Shown: positions 16,539-24,827, counted from the stretch's first letter. The stretch is DNA of 64,000 nucleotides from Streptomyces xylophagus (GCF_000716435.1 NZ_JNWO01000007.1:186001-250000); one strand, 5' to 3'. Numbers and translations: made by a program. The notes: a model not told the origin generated them from the letters alone.

Positions 16539-18122
16539 ATGCCCGGAACATCGGGGATTTCCAGGAGATCACTGTTCGCAGGATCGGCGGCGGGTACCGC
16601 CGTCGCACTGCTGCCCACCGGAACGGCCACTGCCGCCCCGAAGCCCAGGCCCAAGGCCGAGGGCGCCGCCAAGTCCGCGGTGACCGGGGCGAGTTACCGT
16701 GCCGCGTACCACTTCACGGTCCCGGACCACTGGAAGAACGACCCGCAGCGGCCCGTCTGGATCGACGGCGAGTACCGCTACTACTACCTCTACAACGCCG
16801 ACTACTTCACCGGTGTCGTCGGCACCGCGTGGCGCCTGGCCACCACCACGGACCTGGTCTCCTTCACCGACCGCGGGGTCGCCGTGCCCAAGGACACCAC
16901 GCCCAACGGCGATCTCTGGTCGGGTTCGGCGGTGGTCGACACCGGCAACACGGCCGGATTCGGCGCGGGCGCGGTCGTCGTCATCGTCACCATGTCCCCC
17001 GGCGGCGGCACCGACGACCAGGAGCAGTTCCTGTACTACTCGACCGACGGCGGTCTCACCTTCACCAACTACGGGACCGCCCCCGTCCTGCCCAACCCCG
17101 GCGTCGCCGACTTCCGCGACCCCAAGGTGATCCGGGACGAGGACCGGGGCCGCTGGGTGATGGCCCTCGCCGAGAACGACAAGATCGGTTTCTACCACTC
17201 CGACAACCTCAAGTCCTGGACGTACGTGGGCGGTTTCGTCCACGACGGCATCGGCGTACTGGAGTGCCCCGACCTGTTCCGCATCACCGCCGGCGACGGC
17301 ACCGTGAAGTGGGTGCTCGGCGCGAGCGCCAACGGGAAGGGCTCGGGGCTGCCCAACACGTACGCCTACTGGACGGGTTCCTTCGACGGCAGCGCGTTCA
17401 CCGCCGACGCGAGTGACCCGCAGTGGCTCGACCACGGCTGGGACTGGTACGGCGCCGTCACCTTCGAGAAGCGGAACGCGAGCGGCGCGGTGGACGCGGC
17501 AGCCCGGTACGCGATCGGATGGGTGAACAACTGGGACTACGCCAACACCACCCCCACCATCGACTGCGACGGCTTCAACGGCACCGACTCCATCGTCCGC
17601 GAGATCACCCTGGAGAAGGCGTCCGACAACACCTACTACCTCGCCTCCCAGCCCGTCGCCGGCCTCGACTCTCATGTCTCCCGCACCGTGAACCTGGGCG
17701 ACGTGACCGTGGACGGCACGAAGGTGCTCGACTACACCGGTATCTCCTACGAGGTGACGACCGAGCTCACGTGGTCCCAACTCACCGGCGCCGGCCTCCA
17801 GTTGAGGCGTTCACCCGACGGCGGTCGGCACATCGACGCCGGGATCTACGCCGACTACGCCTTCCTCAACCGACGCAACACGGTGAACGCCGACACGTCC
17901 GGCAAGTGGCAGGAGAGCCACACCCCGTTCGACCCGTCCGCCGGCACCGTGAAGCTGCGCATCCTGGTGGACCGCACGTCGGTGGAGATGTTCGTCGACG
18001 ACGGCCGCTATGTGCACACCAGCCAGGTGTTCCCGTACCTGCTGGACACCCGGCTCGCGCTGTTCACGATCGGCGGCAGCGCGGTGTTCCGCAACACGGT
18101 GATACGCGAGTTCTCGATGTGA
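16539..18122 (+). CDS. Secreted GH32 levanase-type fructan hydrolase
   Basis: A 527-residue GH32 enzyme. A Tat signal (Ser-Arg-Arg-Ser-Leu-Phe-Ala-Gly) ends near Ala-Thr-Ala-Ala-Pro, so the enzyme acts outside the cell. The nucleophile motif is Trp-Lys-Asn-Asp-Pro-Gln (Asp68) instead of the usual WINDPNG, with Phe-Arg-Asp-Pro (193-195) and Leu-Glu-Cys-Pro (Glu242) intact; a C-terminal beta-sandwich follows. It should release fructose or oligosaccharides from levan or inulin for the divergent ABC importer. A second ATG at 16532 is in another frame; GAGAGGAA precedes both. It is divergent from the transport operon and shares its operators. Confidence 0.9.
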   Translation: MPGTSGISRRSLFAGSAAGTAVALLPTGTATAAPKPRPKAEGAAKSAVTGASYRAAYHFTVPDHWKNDPQRPVWIDGEYRYYYLYNADYFTGVVGTAWRLATTTDLVSFTDRGVAVPKDTTPNGDLWSGSAVVDTGNTAGFGAGAVVVIVTMSPGGGTDDQEQFLYYSTDGGLTFTNYGTAPVLPNPGVADFRDPKVIRDEDRGRWVMALAENDKIGFYHSDNLKSWTYVGGFVHDGIGVLECPDLFRITAGDGTVKWVLGASANGKGSGLPNTYAYWTGSFDGSAFTADASDPQWLDHGWDWYGAVTFEKRNASGAVDAAARYAIGWVNNWDYANTTPTIDCDGFNGTDSIVREITLEKASDNTYYLASQPVAGLDSHVSRTVNLGDVTVDGTKVLDYTGISYEVTTELTWSQLTGAGLQLRRSPDGGRHIDAGIYADYAFLNRRNTVNADTSGKWQESHTPFDPSAGTVKLRILVDRTSVEMFVDDGRYVHTSQVFPYLLDTRLALFTIGGSAVFRNTVIREFSM

Positions 18123-18257
18123 GGCAGGCCAACGGAATCGACGCCTCGCCTGCGCGGACCCCTCAATCCCCGGCTCTCGCGTAACCTGCGGCGCAGCACG
18201 GGCGCCGGAGACGGAAGTGCACGCACCCCCGCCCCGGCCCACCCCATCGGTGCGTCT

Positions 18258-18324
18258 CAGCAGGTCAACGCACTCTCCCCCGCGGCTTCAACGCCACCGG
18301 CGGCAGTTCGGGAGCCGGCAGCGG
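18258..18324. repeat. Left copy of 67-bp direct repeat; orphan 3' end of pirin gene (attL-like)
   Basis: These 67 bp match 46497-46563 in the same orientation with one mismatch (position 18301, C here and A there). In the right copy they are the last 19 codons including stop, plus 7 bp beyond, of the pirin gene on the minus strand. Here no pirin gene follows. The arrangement is what site-specific insertion of an element into the pirin 3' end would leave. Confidence 0.85.
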
Positions 18325-18671
18325 ATCACCGTCAGCATCCGAACCGTCACCCATGGGCGCAATTTGCCCGTAACTGTCAGTTTCAGGCGCTGGGGCTTCC
18401 CGCTGCGGTCAACTCGTCGCCGCATGCCTTCTCTCCGGCACCGGCACTCGTCACAACACCCCACGGTCGATCGGCGCATCGTGCAGCACGCCCGGTGCGA
18501 CAACACGAAGATGGACCGGTCAAGCGTCGCGCTTCGGCGCCGGTACTCCCCGAGCCGTACGCCCGACTCCGTACCTGCTGCCCGACGCTGCTGTTCTGCG
18601 ATCCAGACCGGCACATCCTGGATCGCTGGTCAGTACATGAGACGGGGTCAGGCGGCAACGTCGCCGCCCGG
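18325..18671. other. Non-coding stretch at the left island edge
   Basis: Between the 67-bp repeat and the first universal stress protein gene I see no credible coding frame and no recognisable integrase or excisionase remnant. If the region is an element edge, the recombination genes are not at this end. Confidence 0.5.
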
Positions 18672-19490
18672 TCACCCCTTCTTCGAGCGGATCACGGCAA
18701 CGGGGCAGTCCGCGTGGTGCAGTGCCGCCCGGCTGACCGGGCCCAGCAGTGCACCCGCGAGGCGGTCCCGGTTTCGCGAGCCGACCACGACGAGTTGTGC
18801 TCGGGTGCTCGCCTCGACGAGCGCCCGGCAGAGGCTGCCTCGGACACGGGCACGGTGCATGGTGACGTCCGGGTACTTCTCGCTCAGCACGGACAGAGCG
18901 TCGGCGAAGCCGTGGTGCGACCGGCTGTTCCACGTGGTCGTCCTGTCCAGCACGACCAGGTTCGCGCCACGGGCCGACGCCTCGGCGTAGGCGAACTCCG
19001 CCGCTGCCCAGGCCTCCTGCGTGTGGCCGCCGGCCAGCACGACGGCGCCGGCCGGGTCGGGCCTGCCTCGCACCACCAGTACCGGAGAACGTCCATGGGC
19101 TGCCAACTGCCCAGCCACCGAGCCGGCTCGCAGTGAGCCGGACCTACCCGGCAGACGGCTGCCGACCACGACGAGCGACGCCTCACGGGATCCGGATTCC
19201 AGCACCGTCACGGGGGAACCCAGGAGGACCTCGTGCGTCACACGGACATGGGGCGCGGCACGAAGGGCCCATCCCTCGGCCTCGGTCAACGCGCCCCTCA
19301 CCTCACGGCACGCCCCGGCCCCACCTCGATCCCAGGGTGGAACGCCGGACGGCACATGGGCCGACGACCACTCAAACGCGTGCGCCAACCGGAGCTCCAC
19401 CCCGATCCGTTCGGCCTCGTGCGCCGCGGCCTCCACCGCCGCCATTCCCGACTGCGAGCCATCGACTCCTACCACGACCGGGCCGCTCAT
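18672..19490 (-). CDS. Universal stress protein, two tandem UspA domains
   Basis: A 272-residue protein with two UspA domains (about 4-140 and 145-270). Domain 1 begins Val-Val-Val-Gly-Val-Asp-Gly-Ser and has the ATP-binding pattern Val-Val-Val-Gly-Ser-Arg-Leu-Pro-Gly-Arg-Ser-Gly near 109-119. Domain 2 ends with Val-Val-Val-Gly-Ser-Arg-Asn-Arg-Asp-Arg and Cys-Pro-Val-Ala-Val-Ile, with the G-2x-G-9x-G pattern degraded. Tandem USPs of this kind bind ATP and belong to hypoxia and dormancy regulons in actinobacteria. It is the first gene inside the left repeat. A one-mismatch copy of the regulon palindrome lies at 19682-19695. Confidence 0.92.
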   Translation of the reverse strand: MSGPVVVGVDGSQSGMAAVEAAAHEAERIGVELRLAHAFEWSSAHVPSGVPPWDRGGAGACREVRGALTEAEGWALRAAPHVRVTHEVLLGSPVTVLESGSREASLVVVGSRLPGRSGSLRAGSVAGQLAAHGRSPVLVVRGRPDPAGAVVLAGGHTQEAWAAAEFAYAEASARGANLVVLDRTTTWNSRSHHGFADALSVLSEKYPDVTMHRARVRGSLCRALVEASTRAQLVVVGSRNRDRLAGALLGPVSRAALHHADCPVAVIRSKKG

Positions 19491-19996
19491 GACGGTCCTC
19501 CCTTTCCCTCGCGCAGTCTCAGAACCTGGGCGCCTCGCTCAGCGGTTCGCCGACGGGCACCGCGTGCCGCCTGGTCCGCGACCTTGCGGCGTCGGGCTCG
19601 GCAGCCCCGGTCTTGCTTCCCAGGCCTCAAGACTCGCGCTCGGCGCCACACCCCCGACAGGGCCGGATGGGTCCCTGAAGCGCGCCGTCCGGCCCCGCCA
19701 CCCCGTTCCGTCCGGTCGCCGCAGGCCCTCGTCGGCGTGTGGAGCGCGAAAGCACCGAGGCGCCGCGGCTGTTGGGCAGCGTGTCGTGGGGGACCATCGT
19801 CTTCACCCGGCGCGCGTTGTCGACCGAGCGCCTGGTCAACCATGTTCTGTACTACGGGACATCGTCATCCGTATCCACGAGGGGTCCGTCCAGCTCATGG
19901 CCGATCCCGGTGAACTGGCCCGCTGTCAGGCGTTGTTGCGGCCTGGGTGGCAACGACTGTGGAACGAGCAGACGATCCGTGTCCGCCCTGACGTGG
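19491..19996. other. Intergenic region with a weak regulon box and an unexplained protein-like stretch
   Basis: GCGCCGTCCGGCCC at 19682-19695 differs in one defined position from the island palindrome and could drive the USP gene ending at 18672. On the plus strand, 19846-20000 can be read as ~50 residues of ordinary protein composition (Val-Ile-Arg-Ile-His-Glu-Gly-Ser-Val-Gln-Leu), with no start or ribosome site; I do not recognise it. It may be a decayed gene. Confidence 0.35.
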
Positions 19997-20767
19997 TCAC
20001 CGGCATCCGGTGGGGACGACGACCACGGGGCAGTGCGAGTGGTGCAGGAGAGTGCGCGCGACCGGCCCCAGGTGTCCGCCGCGTCCGCTGCCCGGCCGGT
20101 GCGATCCGATGACCACGACGACGGCATCCCGGGTGGCCTCGACCAAGGCGTGCGCCGGGGCGGTGTGGACCGTCCGACTCTCCACCGCCACCCTCGGGCG
20201 GCTCCGCTGTCCCGGGCTCATCGCCGGTATCAGCAAGGGCAGTTCGGGACTCGTGTGCCGATGCGTCGAGGATTGCAGGACACGCAGGCGCGCGCCGCGC
20301 AGTTCCGCCTCCTCAAGGGCGTAAAGGGCCGCCTCTGTGCTGGTGTCGCTCGCCAGGCCGAGCAGCACATCGCGGCGATCGTCGTGCGGGCATTCCCCGC
20401 GTACGACCAGCAGCGGACCGTGCGCCTGCGCGGCCAGCCGTGAACTCACCGCTCCGCACACGAGGTTGGCCAGTCCACCGAGTCCCCGTGGGCCGACGAC
20501 CGTGAGCACCGCGTCCGCGCTCTCGCGGACCAGCGCCCGCACGACGCCGTCGGCTACGGCCTTGGTCTCCACGGACACACCGGGGTGCCGCTCCCGCACG
20601 CGCGAGCCGGAGGACGCGAGAACCGGGCCGGCTTCGTCGCGGTCGGGCACCGCGTACACCACGCGCAGCGCGATGCCGCGCCGTGCCGCTTCCTCCGCGG
20701 CCTGGTCCAACGCCCGTACGGAGACCAGTGAGCCGTCTACTCCGACGACCACGTGTGGGACAGTCAT
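19997..20767 (-). CDS. Universal stress protein, two tandem UspA domains
   Basis: A 256-residue two-domain USP. Domain 1 starts Val-Val-Val-Gly-Val-Asp-Gly-Ser-Leu-Val and closes with Leu-Leu-Val-Val-Arg-Gly (about residues 121-126). Domain 2 runs from Asp-Val-Leu-Leu-Gly-Leu-Ala to Cys-Pro-Val-Val-Val-Val-Pro. In domain 1 the ATP-site motif reads Val-Val-Gly-Pro-Arg-Gly-Leu-Gly-Gly-Leu, complete for nucleotide binding. The ATG at 20767 follows a purine-rich GAAGGGAAGCAGG. The upstream frame to 21136 is not USP-like. A hairpin containing two half-copies of the regulon box lies 186-218 bp upstream. Confidence 0.92.
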   Translation of the reverse strand: MTVPHVVVGVDGSLVSVRALDQAAEEAARRGIALRVVYAVPDRDEAGPVLASSGSRVRERHPGVSVETKAVADGVVRALVRESADAVLTVVGPRGLGGLANLVCGAVSSRLAAQAHGPLLVVRGECPHDDRRDVLLGLASDTSTEAALYALEEAELRGARLRVLQSSTHRHTSPELPLLIPAMSPGQRSRPRVAVESRTVHTAPAHALVEATRDAVVVVIGSHRPGSGRGGHLGPVARTLLHHSHCPVVVVPTGCR

Positions 20768-20952
20768 GAGCCTGCTTCCCTTCTGCGCGCTCAGGGTGTG
20801 CCCAGGACGTGTGCCTGGGGCAGGAGGCGCCGAAGGCGGGTCCGCGGCGGACCAGGGGCGCCGCCCGACGATCCGGGCCGGAGTGCCTCCACCGACGATG
20901 TTCGTCGCCCGCCGACCGACGGGGCAGGAGCCATGAGTACTCGTCAGAACGC

Positions 20953-20985
20953 CGAACGGCCCCTTGGAACAGGGCCGTTCGGCTT
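20953..20985. promoter_or_regulatory. Inverted repeat overlapping a regulon-like box
   Basis: CGAACGGCCC (20953-20962) and GGGCCGTTCG (20972-20981) form perfect 10-bp arms around a 9-base loop. The right part reads GGGCCGTTCGGCTT, 12 of 14 positions like the island palindrome, and the left arm is its reverse complement in part. It could be the terminator of the PPOX-like gene ending at 21045, an activator site for the USP gene starting at 20767, or both. Confidence 0.5.
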
Positions 20986-21044
20986 GCGACGTGGGGAGGC
21001 GGGAGTGCCGCCCGCCCGGACCGTGCCGGACGACGACGTCTCCC

Positions 21045-21734
21045 TCACACGGTGATCCGGCGTCCCGTGACCACCTGCGGTTCGACCCGCACCCACAGTT
21101 CGCGCTCGCCTCCCGCCCACGGCCTGCTGTGGGCACCGTCCTCGAGCCGGCGTGCCTCGGCGGGGTCCGTCACCGCTCGCCCACGCCCCCGCACGAGGAC
21201 ACTCCAGCCCCGGCTGAACGCGTCGTCGATGCGGTCGACTTCGAAGGCCACCCGACGGCCGACGGCCAGCGAAGGCGTCGCGCCGGAGGCCGTCCGGAAC
21301 ACGATCGCGCCATTGACGACGCTGTAGTTGACCGGCACGACGACAGGTCCCGAACCGGTTGACACCGCGATCCTCCCGACCCCGTGTGTGCCGAGCAGGA
21401 ACCTGCACTCGCCCGTGCTCAGCTCCGTGAACTCGGGGCTGCGAGCGGCCTGTTCAAGCCCGGGCGGCAGATCGACGGCTGCGCCCGCGAGTTCCGACAC
21501 CGTGGTCTCCAGGACGTCGGCCAGGCCGAGGAGCGCATCCCTGCTCGGTGCGGCGCCGGGGTGCTCCTCCAGGTACTTGAGGTAGCTGGTCGCCATGCCC
21601 GCCCGGGTGGCCGCCTCCGGGAGGGTCAGGCCCAGTTGTGCGCGCCGGGTGGCGAGGCGGCGCCCCAGGTCGCCCAAGGGTCGTTCCGCCGACGTATCGG
21701 TGTTGGTCCGTGTCTGTTCGGGCATGGTCATCAC
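21045..21734 (-). CDS. XRE-type HTH fused to a pyridoxamine 5'-phosphate oxidase-like flavin-binding domain
   Basis: A 229-residue two-domain protein. Residues ~22-80 are a Cro/XRE helix-turn-helix (Leu-Gly-Arg-Arg-Leu-Ala-Thr-Arg-Arg-Ala-Gln-Leu-Gly-Leu-Thr, Thr-Ser-Tyr-Leu-Lys-Tyr-Leu-Glu). Residues ~98-225 are a split-barrel PPOX-like domain with Gly-Arg-Ile-Ala-Val-Ser, Val-Val-Pro-Val-Asn-Tyr and Ser-Val-Leu-Val-Arg-Gly-Arg-Gly. PPOX-like domains bind FMN, F420 or heme, so this could be a redox- or cofactor-responsive DNA-binding protein. It sits among dormancy-type genes, where stand-alone PPOX proteins are common. Start at 21734, 21731 or 21725 cannot be settled. Confidence 0.85.
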   Translation of the reverse strand: MMTMPEQTRTNTDTSAERPLGDLGRRLATRRAQLGLTLPEAATRAGMATSYLKYLEEHPGAAPSRDALLGLADVLETTVSELAGAAVDLPPGLEQAARSPEFTELSTGECRFLLGTHGVGRIAVSTGSGPVVVPVNYSVVNGAIVFRTASGATPSLAVGRRVAFEVDRIDDAFSRGWSVLVRGRGRAVTDPAEARRLEDGAHSRPWAGGERELWVRVEPQVVTGRRITV

Positions 21735-21985
21735 GTCCCTCGGCTTGCTGATGGTCAGGGGCGGAATCTCGGCTGCCAGTACGAGTCCGGCGTCCCGCTC
21801 GCGCCGGGTTCACCCCGCACGTCCAGCTTGACCTGAGTGCGAGGCGGACCGCTTGGGCCGGTCGGGCCATCGTCCCGACCGGACGGGCCCTGCTGAGCGC
21901 GGCATGTACCGGGGCCTACCTGGCCCAACCTCCAGGGACCGATAGGCACTTCCGCACGGACTTCCACTGAGGCTTCGATCTCACC

Positions 21986-22255
21986 ATGCCCGAAAACCAC
22001 ACGAGGTCCGCACCGTCGCGCACCGTACGCAGCATCGACGGGGCGACCGCCATGACGTGGCACGGCGGGATCGACCTCGTGACGGCGATCCCGCCGACGT
22101 CCCACCTCGACGCCCTGACCTCGGGCCCACACCCCGATCCGGCGCTCGGCCTGCGGTCCGTGTCCTTCATCGACTGCTCCGGGCTCAGTGTCCTGTGCCG
22201 GACCCGGAACCGGGTCCGCGCGCGCAGCGAGCCCACTGAACTTCGGGTGACAAGA
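21986..22255 (+). pseudogene. STAS-domain (anti-anti-sigma) gene remnant
   Basis: From 21986 the frame gives His-Gly-Gly-Ile-Asp-Leu-Val-Thr-Ala, a ~15-residue helix, then Leu-Arg-Ser-Val-Ser-Phe-Ile-Asp-Cys-Ser-Gly-Leu-Ser-Val-Leu-Cys-Arg-Thr, which is the SpoIIAA-like core with its phosphorylatable Ser. Around 22230 the sequence drops out of STAS character and continues to 22441 as arginine-rich frame noise. Some core segments are shortened. It looks like a frameshifted relative of the intact STAS gene at 22762-23175. Confidence 0.55.
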
Positions 22256-22761
22256 TCCCGGCGCGGGTCCGCCGTACCGCCGAATCCCGCAAAGGAAGCC
22301 GCCCTAGCGGGCTTCCCAGGCGCCCTGGCCGAGCTCGTCCTCGCTGACGCCGTTCAAGGTGTGAGGACCGTGGAGCCGAAGTGGGTGTGGACCGTGCGGC
22401 GTATCAAGTTGGTTCGCGGGACTCCCGAGCACGAGGGCTGAGCGGTGTGTGCGAGGCTCAGGATGTCTTCCCATCACCGGCTCGCACTCGCCCCGTCCTC
22501 ACCGCCCGCCCGGAGCTGCGTTGTCGGCGATGCGGCTCCTGCCGCTCACAGTGGTCGGACAGTCACTGCGACCCGGGGGCAGGGGGCGAAAGATGTGGGC
22601 CCGCAAGAAGACGAAGGCCCTGCCCAGGGAGCGCATATCAGGGCGGGGTAATGGCGGCAGGACGTGATTCGGCCGATGCCGGCGGCGGGCCGGTCCGCGA
22701 TCGTGATGCGACTCGTCGGCATTGCTTGAAATTCCCTGCCGGCTAAGGGCTGTTGGTGGGT
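22256..22761. other. Non-coding or decayed region
   Basis: No frame here has credible protein character apart from the tail of the STAS remnant. It presumably contains the 3' debris of that gene. I see no box, hairpin or repeat that stands out. Confidence 0.4.
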
Positions 22762-23175
22762 TCACCGTCTGTGGTTCAGGGCGTCTTCCAGGGTGGCGAG
22801 AGGCTCGAAGAGCGTGTGGAGTCCGGCGACTTTGAAGATCCGCAGGTGCCAGGCACGGACACACACCAGCGCCAAGTGGCCGTCACGTTCCAGGACCCTG
22901 CATCGGGTTCTGCAGAGCAGACCGAGGGTCGCACAGTCGAGGAACTCCACGGGTCGCAGATCCACGATCACGCGGACACCGTGCCGGGCAGTAACGGCGT
23001 CGGTATGCGCCTGGATCTCAGGGATGTTGCTCAGGTCGATGGCTCCGCGGAGCTTTATCACGGTGACACCGCGGTCAAGGTAACTTCTCGCGTGTCGGCA
23101 CGGGGGCGGAAGGAGCCCCGCCAGTGAGTTGCTTCGGGGCTGGGTGGAGTCCGGGTGCCCGTCGTTGATGCCCAT
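22762..23175 (-). CDS. STAS-domain anti-sigma factor antagonist
   Basis: A 137-residue protein with a ~30-residue N-terminal lead, then a STAS domain: Val-Thr-Val-Ile-Lys-Leu-Arg-Gly-Ala-Ile-Asp-Leu-Ser (about 38-50), Val-Ile-Val-Asp-Leu-Arg-Pro-Val-Glu-Phe-Leu-Asp-Cys-Ala-Thr-Leu-Gly (about 69-85) and a closing helix. The position usually held by the phosphorylated Ser is Ala-Thr here, so Thr may be the target. Such proteins release sigma-B-like factors from anti-sigma kinases under stress. It lies in the dormancy block but no partner kinase is adjacent. Confidence 0.82.
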   Translation of the reverse strand: MGINDGHPDSTQPRSNSLAGLLPPPCRHARSYLDRGVTVIKLRGAIDLSNIPEIQAHTDAVTARHGVRVIVDLRPVEFLDCATLGLLCRTRCRVLERDGHLALVCVRAWHLRIFKVAGLHTLFEPLATLEDALNHRR

Positions 23176-23434
23176 GGCGGTTCCTCATGCGAGACCCTCA
23201 GAGTCCGGGAGTGGATCGTGGGACGGTCACCGGGGGCTCGGGCAACGCTCAACCACCCTAGAAGCAAGGGGAGATGCGAGACGGTCAGATCCTGGCGAGT
23301 CATCCCTTCGAGTGAATGAGGCTTGCGCTGGGGCGATAGACCGGTCCGGTTCAGGCTGCGTTGCGTACCGGGCAGAACGAGCTGATCGTTGACGCGAGCG
23401 TGCCCGTCAGGGACGGAAGGCTCGGTAGGGCGCC
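23176..23434. other. Intergenic region, no gene seen
   Basis: I see no coding frame; the 3' part (23352-23434) is probably the out-of-frame continuation of the IS21 fragment next to it. Confidence 0.4.
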
Positions 23435-23560
23435 AGGGCGGGGCAGACAGAACGGCACGGAGTAGGCGTCGCTGCGGACGGCGACCTGCCCTGAGCAGGT
23501 GACCTGCGGGGTGAACCACCGGCCCGTCTCGAACACCTCACGCGACCGCGGCCGCATGGG
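23435..23560 (-). mobile_element. IS21-family transposase (IstA) fragment, C-terminal part
   Basis: On the minus strand the frame reads Phe-Glu-Thr-Gly-Arg-Trp-Phe-Thr-Pro-Gln-Val, then Gln-Val-Ala-Val-Arg-Ser-Asp-Ala-Tyr-Ser-Val-Pro-Phe. This is the conserved block after the catalytic core of IS21 IstA proteins, where the usual form is VDRYxQVTVRTxxYSVP. The frame breaks on both sides. A second piece of the same gene type lies at 24429-24660. Confidence 0.65.
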
Positions 23561-23763
23561 CGACTGTTCCTGCGCGAAGTACTCGCCGCCCGTGCGGGGC
23601 CCGCGAACACAACCGGCGCTCCTCGTCGGCCACGTCCCACTCATCGACAAGTTCATTCGACTCGGCCGGCGAGGCGACAACAGGGACTGGGACGAAGTGG
23701 TGACGAACTCCGGGGTACAGAGGGACACTTGAAACTTGCCGTAGTTGCGTTCCTGGGAGGGAT

Positions 23764-24348
23764 GTGGATCTCGCAGATGGCTTCTGGGACGGCAGCGGCT
23801 CCGCGCTGCTGGGTTCACTGCTGTCTGGCACGCTCGCCGTCGGCACGTTTTACGCAACGAGATGGCACGAGAGGAAATCCGCACGCGAACAGCTGGCGTT
23901 TGGAGCTGCTGAGGATCTTGCCGCGGGGCTACTCGAAGTCCACGCCGCCTTCAACCCACAACCGTGGCAGCCGCCTCGCGGTGACTGGTCCACGTTATGG
24001 CAGGCGGCGGACAAGTTCGGCGACATGTGCATTGTCCGGTTTTCGGGGCTCTCTGAACCCAAACTCCGCATGGCTGTAGCTGATACCTACAACTTGGTGT
24101 TCGAGGCCCTCGGGGTCATGCGCAAGCAGGCTTCCTCGGACCCGGGAGATGTAGCTTCCGTCGACACCGACGCGATGGTTCGCGAGATGCTCGACTACAT
24201 CGAACTCGTGGTAGGTGCACTGATCAACTGGCGCAGCGGATTCAAGGCAACGAGACCAGATGTTCCCAACGCCAGTTGGCGGGGGCTCACTGATGAACCT
24301 TTGCCACACTTCACACACCAAGATCAGCGCATGCGTCGCCGACGTTGA
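23764..24348 (+). CDS. Hypothetical protein with one N-terminal membrane segment
   Basis: A 194-residue protein I do not recognise. Residues ~11-30 (Gly-Ser-Ala-Leu-Leu-Gly-Ser-Leu-Leu-Ser-Gly-Thr-Leu-Ala-Val-Gly-Thr-Phe) form a likely membrane anchor followed by Arg-Trp-His-Glu-Arg-Lys, so the rest should be cytoplasmic. It is helical, with a conserved-looking Trp-rich stretch (Gln-Pro-Trp-Gln-Pro-Pro). GTG 23764 has GGGAGG only a few bases upstream, an unusually short spacing. Codon use is less GC-biased than in neighbouring genes. It sits between two fragments of one IS21 transposase gene, which suggests late arrival; a phage-defence or mobile-element accessory role is only a guess. Confidence 0.65.
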   Translation: MDLADGFWDGSGSALLGSLLSGTLAVGTFYATRWHERKSAREQLAFGAAEDLAAGLLEVHAAFNPQPWQPPRGDWSTLWQAADKFGDMCIVRFSGLSEPKLRMAVADTYNLVFEALGVMRKQASSDPGDVASVDTDAMVREMLDYIELVVGALINWRSGFKATRPDVPNASWRGLTDEPLPHFTHQDQRMRRRR

Positions 24349-24428
24349 ACCCGGGGTCGCGCACGATGGCCAGGGCCCGGCAGATGCGTTTGCGGCACGA
24401 ACATCGCCTCCGTCCCCACTCCGGCCTG

Positions 24429-24660
24429 TCAACGGATCTCCCTGCGACGCCCCTTCACGTGGACACGGACGACGGGACATGAGAAGCCGTCCTCCTCATG
24501 CTCCTCGACCAGCCGGTCGAAGATCCGCTGTGCCGTGGGCCGCTGCTTGGACGGAGTATTCAGGTCCGCCCGCAGTTCCCGTCGATCAACCGCTTCCACG
24601 GATCGAGCCTGGACTCCTTGCGCCGCTGCCTCTTCCGTGGCTCCGGCCCTGCCCGTCCGG
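24429..24660 (-). mobile_element. IS21-family transposase (IstA) fragment, N-terminal part
   Basis: The minus strand shows Pro-Glu-Pro-Arg-Lys-Arg, Lys-Glu-Ser-Arg-Leu-Asp-Pro-Trp-Lys-Arg-Leu-Ile-Asp-Gly, then after a one-base frameshift Leu-Arg-Ala-Asp-Leu-Asn-Thr-Pro-Ser-Lys-Gln-Arg-Pro-Thr-Ala-Gln-Arg-Ile-Phe and Leu-Val-Glu-Glu-His. This is the N-terminal region of IstA, ahead of the DDE core. With the piece at 23435-23560 it is in the right order and orientation to be one broken gene. Confidence 0.7.
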
Positions 24661-24827
24661 GGCCCGCCGGACAGCGAACCGACTTCGCAAACTCGGTCAC
24701 GCAGTGACTCCCACAGTCTGTTCAAAACGACTTCAACTCTCGTGTGCAGCCGGCCATCCGCGCGGTCGATCCGTTGGTCGTCCCGTTTGCCACCCGCGCC
24801 TTGCCGGTCATGATGGTCCGCCTCGGC

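Noticed and set aside
18325..18671. Integrase or excisionase gene at the left island edge
   Set aside because: No frame contains recombinase motifs; stated as absent rather than assumed.
19660..19675. GGGCCGGATGGGTCCC as another regulon box
   Set aside because: Three defined positions differ from the palindrome; the copy at 19682-19695 is better.
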